Source of the DNA: Pseudomonas sp. BCA17
GTDB taxonomy: Bacteria; Pseudomonadota; Gammaproteobacteria; Pseudomonadales; Pseudomonadaceae
NCBI RefSeq assembly: GCF_004519405.1
Contig: NZ_SGWI01000001.1
Coordinates: 992,001 to 1,056,000 of the forward strand
Reading direction: 5' to 3'
Length of the DNA stretch: 64,000 bases
In this document: in pieces, positions 57,381 through 64,000 of the stretch
Layout: each line of letters opens with the position of its first letter
How positions within the stretch are numbered: the first letter of the stretch is position 1
Notes under the pieces: generated by a model
Seen by the model: only the letters and a program-made list of their open reading frames with translations
Told to the model about the DNA's origin: nothing
Database searches by the model: none
Program-made: the position numbers and the translations under genes

Positions 57381-57637
57381 GGTCAATCCTCACTGTGTTT
57401 AATGTCGTTGCAAATAAATGACCTGCATAGACAGCCTAAAGTGCCGTGATGACGAAAAAATGTCTGCGTCATGATGTTCCTGCACTCAAGCGTTAAACGT
57501 TATTGACCAATCAATCGACGAAAACTGCCCGCATCCCGCGGCCCCGAAGGCGCGGAAGATGAAGGGTGCGAGGCGGCAAGCAGGCTCAGGTGCAACTGAC
57601 GGGCAGTGGCTCAAGCCTGCGCGGGGTGCAGCCTGAT

Positions 57638-58456
57638 TTACTGCGCAGGCGTCGGCAGGGGCGGGATCGCCTCTGTCGGCGGCGGCAGATCGGTGCGCGT
57701 GGCTGCCGGTGCGGGTTCCGCTTGCGGCACAATCGGCGCGGCCTCGGCGGGCGGCGTGACTGGCTGTGAAACGGCTGGCTGTGAAACGGCAGGCGTCGAA
57801 ACGGCTGGCGACGAAGCGGCTGGCACGTCCTTCGGTGGTTCAACCTTCTCCGCAGCGGGTGCAGCTTTAGGCTCCGGGATCCCTAGCTCAGCTTTAGGCT
57901 GCTCGGGGGCCTGCTCGGCCGGCTTGGCTTCCTGCGGCAGGAACACATCCACCAGCGCGAAGTAACGCTCGTAGAACTTCGGTGCCGATACGGTCTCACT
58001 CGCCACCTTCACCATCGAGTCGTCGGTGGAACCGATGGGCATCGACACGGAGCCCAGTACGCCCACACCCAGGCTCGCGGAATTGTTGACCTTCTTCAGC
58101 GCATACCGATCCTGCAAGGCGTTGGCAAACATCGTCGAATGATTGTTGCCCTTGCCATCATTGGCGCACACCACATTGAAACTGATCTGCATGTGGGTTT
58201 CGCCGGTTTGCTGGAAGCTCTTGTTACCCACGACCAGTTTAGGATCGCTGCTGGTGATGATGTAGCCCTGGCTCAGCAGTGCTCGACGCGCCGCCTCGCA
58301 GGACGCAGTAGCGCTGACCGGATAATCACGGGAAAACGTACCGGAATCGTCGAAGTTCTCATGTTCATAAATAGCGGTCTTGGGCGACGAGCAGCCCGCG
58401 GCGCCCGCCAACACAAGCGCCAACCCGAGGCTACGCACGTGAAATGATGTCGACAT
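57638..58456 (-). CDS. DUF2242 family lipoprotein
   Basis: 272 residues. Lipoprotein signal with lipobox AAGC (Cys22) and CSSPKTAIYEHENFD. The folded part (about 23-175) has CEAARRALLSQGYIITSSDP, MQISFNVVCANDGKGNN, the pattern of DUF2242. The last ~95 residues are Pro/Ala-rich with short repeats (PAVSTPAVSQPAVSQPV), presumably an extended linker across the periplasm. The repeat is visible in DNA as serial GAAACGGCTGGC units. Function unknown. Confidence 0.85.
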   Translation of the reverse strand: MSTSFHVRSLGLALVLAGAAGCSSPKTAIYEHENFDDSGTFSRDYPVSATASCEAARRALLSQGYIITSSDPKLVVGNKSFQQTGETHMQISFNVVCANDGKGNNHSTMFANALQDRYALKKVNNSASLGVGVLGSVSMPIGSTDDSMVKVASETVSAPKFYERYFALVDVFLPQEAKPAEQAPEQPKAELGIPEPKAAPAAEKVEPPKDVPAASSPAVSTPAVSQPAVSQPVTPPAEAAPIVPQAEPAPAATRTDLPPPTEAIPPLPTPAQ

Positions 58457-58545
58457 CGAAAATCCTGAGGAAAACAGTCAGGGCGGTATTGTGCAACAGA
58501 ACGAGACCTTGGCGCGCGTATTCCTGTCGGTAAAACGTCACAGAT

Positions 58546-59445
58546 CTACGGAGCAGTCCCCACAGGGAAAAGCCCGGCGCACATGTGGTCGATAAATACA
58601 CGCAGTTTGGCTGACGCATGACGGCTTGATGGCCATAACAACCAGAAACTGCCGCGGTGTTCGAGGTGGTCGTCGAGCACCCGTCGCAAACGTCCTTGCC
58701 GCACCGCGTCATTGACCATGAAGTCCGGCAGGCAGGCGATGCCCAAGCCTTCGAGAACCACATGCTTGAGAGATTCGATGGTGGTGCTCACCAGAGGCGT
58801 GCGCAATGTGGGCTCGGCGACGCCCGCAACCGGGCGCAACGGCCAGGGCTCCAGTTTTCCGGTGGCACAGAACTTATGGCGCAGGCACGCGTGGTGGTTC
58901 AAGTCCTGCGGACTTTGCGGGGTGCCGAATTGATCGAAGTATCCAGGCGTGCCGACCAGCACCAGTTGGTAATGCCCCAAATGGCGCGCCATCAAGCGAG
59001 AGTCTTCCGGCTTGCCGGTGCGGATCACCGCGTCAAAGCCTTCCTCGATCACATCCACCATGCGATCGGAAAAGTCCACATCCAACTCGATATCCTGATA
59101 GGCACGCATAAAGTCGCTGAGCACCGGCATCATCAGGCCACGCACTTGCGGCAAGCTGATGCGCAGCTTGCCGCGCGGAGTGGCACTGGCCGAGGTCAAC
59201 TCCTGCTCGGCAGCCTCCACCTCCGCAAGAATCCTGCGCGAACGCTCCAGGAACAGCGCCCCTTCACTGGTCAACGTGATGCTACGGGTGCTGCGATGAA
59301 ACAAGCGCACGCCCAGCCGCTCCTCGGTGCGTGCGATGCTCTTGCCCACGGCGGAAGACGAAATCCCCAACAGGCGGCCCGCAGCGGTGAAACTGCGGGT
59401 TTCCGCGACCTGCACAAACACTGAAAGGCTGCCCAGACTGTCCAT
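58546..59445 (-). CDS. LysR-family transcriptional regulator
   Basis: 299 residues from the ATG at 59445 (MDSLGSLSVFVQVAETRSFT); the frame upstream to 59550 covers promoter DNA. HTH: AAGRLLGISSSAVGKSIART, then HRSTRSITLTSEG, the CrgA/PA0477-like LysR branch. The C-terminal effector domain is intact. Divergent from an MFS transporter gene 116 bp away, its likely target; ligand unknown. Confidence 0.9.
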   Translation of the reverse strand: MDSLGSLSVFVQVAETRSFTAAGRLLGISSSAVGKSIARTEERLGVRLFHRSTRSITLTSEGALFLERSRRILAEVEAAEQELTSASATPRGKLRISLPQVRGLMMPVLSDFMRAYQDIELDVDFSDRMVDVIEEGFDAVIRTGKPEDSRLMARHLGHYQLVLVGTPGYFDQFGTPQSPQDLNHHACLRHKFCATGKLEPWPLRPVAGVAEPTLRTPLVSTTIESLKHVVLEGLGIACLPDFMVNDAVRQGRLRRVLDDHLEHRGSFWLLWPSSRHASAKLRVFIDHMCAGLFPVGTAP

Positions 59446-59561
59446 CGCCGCACCCGGAAGATTACGGACACTATCGTCCGATAAGTTCGGAACCTTAGCC
59501 TGTTTTTCCGCAGCTGGCAGCCCCCTACTCTGCATCCTTGCCCTTTGCATGGAGACGGATC

Positions 59562-60764
59562 ATGAGCGACTGCCCTTCAACTGCCACCCATCAAGGTGAT
59601 GCGTTACCCCTTACGGGGTTGCTGGTCCTGGCCTGCGCCGGGTTTATCACCATCCTCACCGAAGCCATGCCCGCCGGGCTGCTACTGCAGATGAGCGAAG
59701 GGCTTGGCGTCTCGCCAGCCCTGGTCGGCCAACTGGTAACCTTGTATGCGCTGGGTTCGTTACTGGCCGCTATTCCGCTGACGTTCTGGACCCGTGGTTG
59801 GCGACGTCGGCCATTGCTGCTGGTAGCCATCGGCGGTTTTGCCCTGGTCAACAGCGTCACCGCGTTTTCCAGCCATTATGGGCTGACCCTGATAGCGCGT
59901 TTTTTCGCCGGGGTGTTCGCCGGATTGCTCTGGGCGCTGCTGGCCGGTTACGCAAGCCGGATGGTTGCACCGCACCTGCAAGGCCGGGCGATTGCCGTGG
60001 CCATGCTCGGAGCGCCCTTGGCGTTGTCCCTCGGTGTACCCGCAGGCACGTTCCTCGGCACCGCAGTTGGCTGGCGCCTGAGCTTTGTGATCATGACCGG
60101 CCTGACGCTGTTGCTCCTGGGGTGGGCACGCTGGCAACTGCCGGACTTCGCTGGCGAACCCGCGGGTAAACGCCTGGGGTTACGCCAAGTGCTCAGTTTG
60201 CCGGGTATTCGTCCGGTGCTCTGGGTGACTTTTACCTACGTGCTGGCCCACAACATTCTCTATACCTACATCGCTCCCCTGCTGGTGCCTGCGGGGCTGA
60301 TGGCCGACATCGACCAAGTGCTGTTGGTGTTCGGTCTCGCAGCACTGATGAGCATCTGGCTGACAGGCGTGTTGATTGATCGCTGGCTACACAGGCTGCT
60401 GGTGCTCAGTTGCGCGCTGTTCGGCTTGATCGCCGTGGCACTGGCGTTCTGGATCCGCTCACCGACGGTGATCTACCTCGCGGTCGCCTTATGGGGCCTG
60501 TCGTTCGGTGGGCTGCCGGCGCTATTACAGACTGCGCTGGCCAAGTCAGCCGGAGCATCGGCGGATGCCGCGCAATCGATGCTGGTAACCGTGTGGAACC
60601 TGGGAATAGCCGGAGGTGGGTTGGCCGGTGGCGTGCTGCTTGAAGGCTGGGGAGTCATGGCGTTTCCGTGGGCAGTGGTTCTGTTGATGCTGCTGGCGCT
60701 GGCCGGTGCCGCACAGACTGCGCCCCAACAGCTGCCCCGGCCAGCCGTCCACGTCAAAAACTGA
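59562..60764 (+). CDS. MFS transporter (DHA1 family efflux type)
   Basis: 400 residues, about 12 membrane helices, from ATG 59562 (MSDCPSTATHQGD) with GGAG eight bases upstream. Start of helix 1: ACAGFITILTEAMPAGLLLQ, helix 2-3 loop FWTRGWRRRPLL, and motif C-like LGAPLALSLGVPAGTFLGTA. These resemble AraJ/NepI-type arabinose or nucleoside exporters. Paired divergently with the LysR gene. Exported compound not inferable. Confidence 0.9.
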   Translation: MSDCPSTATHQGDALPLTGLLVLACAGFITILTEAMPAGLLLQMSEGLGVSPALVGQLVTLYALGSLLAAIPLTFWTRGWRRRPLLLVAIGGFALVNSVTAFSSHYGLTLIARFFAGVFAGLLWALLAGYASRMVAPHLQGRAIAVAMLGAPLALSLGVPAGTFLGTAVGWRLSFVIMTGLTLLLLGWARWQLPDFAGEPAGKRLGLRQVLSLPGIRPVLWVTFTYVLAHNILYTYIAPLLVPAGLMADIDQVLLVFGLAALMSIWLTGVLIDRWLHRLLVLSCALFGLIAVALAFWIRSPTVIYLAVALWGLSFGGLPALLQTALAKSAGASADAAQSMLVTVWNLGIAGGGLAGGVLLEGWGVMAFPWAVVLLMLLALAGAAQTAPQQLPRPAVHVKN

Positions 60765-60920
60765 GGTGCGCTCATCTGCTCAGCCCCCCTGAAAACGCAC
60801 CTGCACGAACCCACCCCATGGGAAACCACACCTCGTCGAATATCAGTAATACCGCGGGAGCGTCCACCCTATTCGCAGGCCACATTACCTACCCGTGGGT
60901 TTCCTGGCGCACATAAAAAA

Positions 60921-60944
60921 CCCCCGGTCTTTTCAGGCCGGGGG
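60921..60944 (-). terminator. Rho-independent terminator of ppiD
   Basis: On the minus strand GCCCCCGGCC..GACCGGGGG then TTTTTT: stem CCCCCGG/CCGGGGG, T-run adjacent, 20 bp after the ppiD stop. Confidence 0.85.
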
Positions 60945-60963
60945 CTTCTCATTCAGACCGCCA

Positions 60964-62838
60964 TCAGAACTTCTTGATGTCAGCCTTGGCTTCCAACTGC
61001 TTGCGGTACGCCGCGAAGTCTTGCTGGCCAACACGCGAAGCGAGGAAGCGGCGGTATTGCGCCTTTTCTTCGTCCGACGGGGCAGCCGCTTCGTTGACGC
61101 CGTTCAAGCGCACCAGCATCAGGCTGCCATCAGCCAGAGTCACGGTGGTGAACGTCGGCTTGTCCTTGCTTGCGGGCTTGGGCATACGGAACACAGCTTG
61201 CAGCACCGCTGGATCAATCGCTTCCGCGTTACGGGTAGCTGCTTCAGTAACCTTCCAGGCCTGGCCGTCGACCGGCTGGTTCAACGAGGTCTTGCCGTCA
61301 CGCAAACTGGCGATCAGCTCGTCAGCATGAGCCTTGGCAGCCGCGATGGCGCGCTCCTTGGTCATCTGGGTACGGATCGCTGCAGAGACCTTTTCCAGCG
61401 GCAGTTGCGCAGGCTTGAGGTGCTCTTTGGCACGCAACACGACGATGGTTTCCGGGTCCAGTTCGATGGCGGTACTGTTGGCGCCCTCATCCAGCACTTC
61501 CGGGCTGAACGCAGCAGTGACCACGGCGCGGTTGGCCGCGATACCTTCACCACCTTCACGGCCAAACGGCGCGGAGGTATGCACGGTCAGCTTCAGGTCA
61601 GACGCCGGCTGGGCCAGGTCGGAGGCTTCGAAAGCCGCATCTTCCAATTGCTTGGTGGCTTCGACAAAGCGCTGCTCAACCTGTTGGGTCTTGAGCTCGC
61701 GAGTCAGCTTGTCTTTCAGGCTGGCAAACGATGGCACCTGCGGTGCTTCAACGCCCAACAATTTGATCAAGTGCCAACCGAAGGTAGTGCGCACCGGTGC
61801 CGACACCTGGTCCTTGTTCAAGGCATACAGGGCGGTTTCGAAATCCGGATCGTAGACGCCAGGACCGGCGAAACCGAGGTCACCGCCATTGTTGGCCGAA
61901 CCCGGATCCTGGGAGAACTCCTTGGCCAGGGCTTCGAACTTCTCACCCTTGGCCAGGCGTGCCTGGATCTCTTCGATCTTGGCCTTGGCTTGCGCGTCGG
62001 TAGTCTTGTCGTTGACTTCAATCAGGATATGCGCGGCACGACGCTGTTCAGCGAGGTTGGCGGTTTCTTTCTGATAGGCAGCCTGCAGTTCATCGTCCTT
62101 GACGGTGACCTGGTCGAAGAAGGAAGACTTCTTCAGTTCCAGATAGTCGATGACGACCTGGTCCGGGGTCATGAACTCTTTGGCGTGCTGGTCGTAGTAA
62201 GCCTTGACCTCGTCGTCGGTGAGCTTCACCGCCGCAGGGTCGGCCTTGATATTGACGGTAGCGAAATCGCGGGTCTGTTTTTCCAGACGGGCAAATGCAA
62301 GCACTTCAGCGTCGGTGACGAAACCGCTGCCGGCAATACCTGCGCGAACCTGGCCGATCAACATTTCCTGGGTCAGCATCTGCCGGAACTGCATACGGCT
62401 GTAGCCCAGTTGGCGGATTACCTGATCAAAACGTTCGGCACTGAACTTGCCGTCCACCTGGAATTCCGGCGTCTGCAGGATCACTTGGTCCAAGGCCGCG
62501 TCGGAGAAACCGAACTTGGAATCCGCAGCGCCTTGCAGCAGCAGCTTACGATCGATCAGCCCTTTGAGGGCTGCGTCGCGCAGCAATTTCTCGTCCAGCA
62601 GGGAAGCATCGAAATCCTTGCCCAGCTGTTGCATCAGCTGGCGACGTTGCATATCGACGGCCTGGCTCAATTCGGCCTGGGTGATTTCTTCACCGTTGAC
62701 CTTGGCCACGTCCTGCTTGTTGTTGGTCGAAGCCTGAAAAATGGCCTCGATACCGGTGAACGCCATCAATGCGACGATGATCCCGATAATGGTCTTGGCA
62801 ATCCAGCCTTGTGAATTGTCCCTGATATTTTGCAGCAT
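60964..62838 (-). CDS. ppiD: Periplasmic folding chaperone PpiD
   Basis: Inner-membrane-anchored SurA-like chaperone with a parvulin domain near the SecYEG exit. 624 residues (E. coli 623). N-terminus MLQNIRDNSQGWIAKTII with one membrane helix (about 12-34), SurA-like segment, then the parvulin domain at about 265-365 (RAAHILIEVNDKTTDAQAKA, KEFSQDPGSANNGGDLGFAG, RTTFGWHLIKLLGVEAPQVP). Neighbours hupB and lon on the same strand are the standard order lon-hupB-ppiD. Confidence 0.95.
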   Translation of the reverse strand: MLQNIRDNSQGWIAKTIIGIIVALMAFTGIEAIFQASTNNKQDVAKVNGEEITQAELSQAVDMQRRQLMQQLGKDFDASLLDEKLLRDAALKGLIDRKLLLQGAADSKFGFSDAALDQVILQTPEFQVDGKFSAERFDQVIRQLGYSRMQFRQMLTQEMLIGQVRAGIAGSGFVTDAEVLAFARLEKQTRDFATVNIKADPAAVKLTDDEVKAYYDQHAKEFMTPDQVVIDYLELKKSSFFDQVTVKDDELQAAYQKETANLAEQRRAAHILIEVNDKTTDAQAKAKIEEIQARLAKGEKFEALAKEFSQDPGSANNGGDLGFAGPGVYDPDFETALYALNKDQVSAPVRTTFGWHLIKLLGVEAPQVPSFASLKDKLTRELKTQQVEQRFVEATKQLEDAAFEASDLAQPASDLKLTVHTSAPFGREGGEGIAANRAVVTAAFSPEVLDEGANSTAIELDPETIVVLRAKEHLKPAQLPLEKVSAAIRTQMTKERAIAAAKAHADELIASLRDGKTSLNQPVDGQAWKVTEAATRNAEAIDPAVLQAVFRMPKPASKDKPTFTTVTLADGSLMLVRLNGVNEAAAPSDEEKAQYRRFLASRVGQQDFAAYRKQLEAKADIKKF

Positions 62839-62908
62839 GCGTCCCCCAGAAACGGTTGAACTTCAAGATTAGGCAACCGTGGAGCGTGGGTAGAGTCCGG
62901 ATAGAAGA

Positions 62909-62932
62909 AAGGCGCATCCGAGGATGCGCCTT
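62909..62932 (-). terminator. Terminator downstream of the tRNA-Asp-like sequence
   Basis: AAGGCGCATC-CGAG-GATGCGCCTT, ten-base-pair stem followed on the minus strand by TTTCTTCT. It lies just beyond the CCA end of the tRNA-like sequence, as for a true tRNA gene. Confidence 0.8.
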
Positions 62933-62940
62933 CTCGTAAC

Positions 62941-63016
62941 TGGCGGAGCGGACGGGGGTTTGAACCCACACCCCCGGCGTGGCGACCCGTTGGATACTTG
63001 GGTCAGCTGCCGCTCC
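62941..63016 (-). pseudogene. Degenerate tRNA-Asp-like gene
   Basis: Exactly 76 bases, ending CCA. The acceptor stem is perfect (GGAGCGG with CCGCTCC), and the 3' half (CACGCCGGGGGT..GGGTTC..CCCGTCCGCTCCGCCA) matches the bacterial tRNA-Asp(GTC) 3' half almost base for base. The 5' interior has decayed: no D stem (GCTG with no CAGC partner), base 8 is C not T, and the anticodon arm is not formed. The T-arm is altered as well (GTGGGTTCAAACCCCC). A terminator follows. It may be a decayed tRNA, or a tRNA 3' end left by an integration event with an unrelated 5' side. Confidence 0.65.
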
Positions 63017-63068
63017 GCTGCCAGGTCAGACCTGCGTCTGGCCCGGGTAGGTAAGGCTTGAGCGAAGC

Positions 63069-63341
63069 TTAGTTAACGGCTTCTTTCAGGGCTTTACCGG
63101 CTTTGAAACCTGGTTTCTTGGCAGCAGCGATTTGCAGTGCTTTGCCGGTCTGTGGGTTACGGCCAGTGCGAGCTGGGCGGTCAGTCACAGAGAAAGTACC
63201 GAAGCCTACCAGTACCACGGAGTCGCCGGCCTTCAGAGCGCCAGTGACGGATTCGATTACTGCGTCCAGCGCACGGCCAGCAGCAGCTTTCGGGATATCA
63301 GCGGATGCAGCGATAGCATCAATCAGTTCCGACTTGTTCAC
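63069..63341 (-). CDS. hupB: DNA-binding protein HU-beta
   Basis: Nucleoid-associated DNA-bending protein, 90 residues as usual. Starts at a GTG at 63341 (product [20 protein letters not shown]) with AGGGG eight bases upstream; the frame above adds 28 unrelated residues. It contains the beta-arm signature [20 protein letters not shown] and [16 protein letters not shown]. Sits between lon and ppiD. A consensus sigma-70 promoter lies about 100 bp upstream. Confidence 0.97.
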   Translation of the reverse strand: MNKSELIDAIAASADIPKAAAGRALDAVIESVTGALKAGDSVVLVGFGTFSVTDRPARTGRNPQTGKALQIAAAKKPGFKAGKALKEAVN

Positions 63342-63436
63342 TCTAAGTCCCCTTATATATCTATTGAGTATGATTCTAAGTTTTTTGGTGAAAGCAAAAA
63401 CCAGTGCTGAATGGCCTACAGACACTTAAGAGCCGC

Positions 63437-63466
63437 TTTATAACAAGGGCTCTAAAAAGCTGTCAA
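63437..63466 (-). promoter_or_regulatory. Sigma-70 promoter of hupB
   Basis: Minus strand: TTGACA (63461-63466), 18-base spacer, TATAAA (63437-63442). Transcription would start near 63430, leaving a leader of about 90 nt before hupB. Confidence 0.75.
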
Positions 63467-63489
63467 GGAAGCCCCCAGGCTTAATCGCG

Positions 63490-64000
63490 TTAATGCGTGC
63501 TAATTCTTTCCTTGGAATCAGACTCGCGCTTTTCATCCTTAGCGACGATCTCCGGAGCCACATCCGGCAAGGGCTCCGGCGCGTATTGCAGCGCAATTTG
63601 CAGGACCTCGTCAATCCATTTAACCGGTTTAATCTGAAGATCCTGCTTGATATTGTCAGGAATTTCCTTCAAGTCGCGAACATTCTCTTCAGGAATGATG
63701 ACTGTCTTGATACCGCCTCGGTGCGCGGCCAGCAACTTCTCTTTCAAACCACCGATGGCCAATACCTGACCACGCAGGGTAATTTCTCCGGTCATGGCCA
63801 CATCCGCTCGCACAGGAATGCCGGTCAATGCCGAGACCAACGCCGTGCACATGCCTACGCCGGCGCTAGGGCCGTCTTTCGGGGTCGCCCCTTCCGGCAT
63901 GTGGATATGAGTGTCGTGCTTCTCATGGAAGTCCAGGGGGATGCCCAGGCTCTTGGCGCGGCTGCGCACCACGGTTTGCGCGGCGGTGATCGACTCGAGC
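63490..64000 (-). CDS. lon: Endopeptidase La (Lon), 3' end only
   Basis: C-terminal ~170 residues of the ATP-dependent protease; the frame runs off the right edge (..[19 protein letters not shown]). The catalytic dyad is visible: Ser in [20 protein letters not shown] and Lys in [17 protein letters not shown]. The tail ERISTH is beyond the conserved core. Upstream of hupB on the same strand. Confidence 0.97.
   Translation of the reverse strand, partial: LESITAAQTVVRSRAKSLGIPLDFHEKHDTHIHMPEGATPKDGPSAGVGMCTALVSALTGIPVRADVAMTGEITLRGQVLAIGGLKEKLLAAHRGGIKTVIIPEENVRDLKEIPDNIKQDLQIKPVKWIDEVLQIALQYAPEPLPDVAPEIVAKDEKRESDSKERISTH

Overview
The window is chromosomal DNA from a Pseudomonas, most likely of the P. 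fluorescens group. The evidence is the gene content and order (glnS-cysS, ppiB-lpxH, tamA-tamB, lon-hupB-ppiD, and a liu cluster beside an HMG-CoA lyase), two RNAs typical of the genus (a CrcY/CrcZ-type sRNA and a PrrF-type sRNA), REP doublets built on the 'GCGAGC..GCTTGCTCGCGAA' theme, and generally GC-rich coding sequence. Two stretches are clearly more AT-rich and look acquired: the MORN-repeat gene at the left edge and the block around 50.06-51.35 kb.

Layout. 0-1.2 kb: truncated MORN/YwqK-type repeat protein. 1.3-6 kb: translation and housekeeping genes (cysS, glnS, ppiB, lpxH). 6.1-10.8 kb: self-contained tripartite efflux operon (marR, outer-membrane factor, emrA-like, emrB-like) behind a promoter with two tandem palindromic operators. 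10.9-16.5 kb: two REPINs, then tamA-tamB. 16.6-19.7 kb: GNAT acetyltransferase, xthA, and a PstS-OmpA fusion. 19.8-22.1 kb: acyl-CoA dehydrogenase divergent from a LysR regulator. 22.2-31.5 kb: leucine/isovalerate catabolism (liuR-liuE, a CoA ligase, liuABCD) with LiuR-type palindromes upstream of three transcription units. A CrcY-like sRNA with a sigma-54 promoter and CbrB-type sites lies between liuE and the ligase gene, so carbon-catabolite control and a catabolic cluster sit side by side.

31.5-37.2 kb: a LexA-like regulator that appears to lack its catalytic serine, a small DUF6124-type protein, PrrF, an M14 carboxypeptidase, and an ECF sigma/anti-sigma pair divergent from a catalase-like/cytochrome b561 operon. 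The two divergent promoters share the same GGGAATA-N15-CGTCT element. 37.2-43.6 kb: Csu-type chaperone-usher pilus operon (four spore-coat-U subunits, chaperone, usher, tip). 43.8-47 kb: zapE, a leucine-rich-repeat kinase, and a YebC-family protein. 47-50 kb: 2-aminoethylphosphonate degradation (LysR, phnW, phnX). 50-51 kb: AT-rich locus whose two ORFs are one reading frame broken by a single TAG. 51.4-60.8 kb: cytochrome b561, a D-cysteine desulfhydrase/ACC deaminase-like enzyme, fadH, a nitrilase-fold protein lacking the expected cysteine, an AraC regulator, a 28-codon microprotein gene, a DUF2242 lipoprotein, and a LysR/MFS divergent pair. 60.9-64 kb: ppiD, a degenerate tRNA-Asp-like sequence, hupB, and the 3' end of lon.

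All calls come from reading the sequence and protein motifs; no database search was run.
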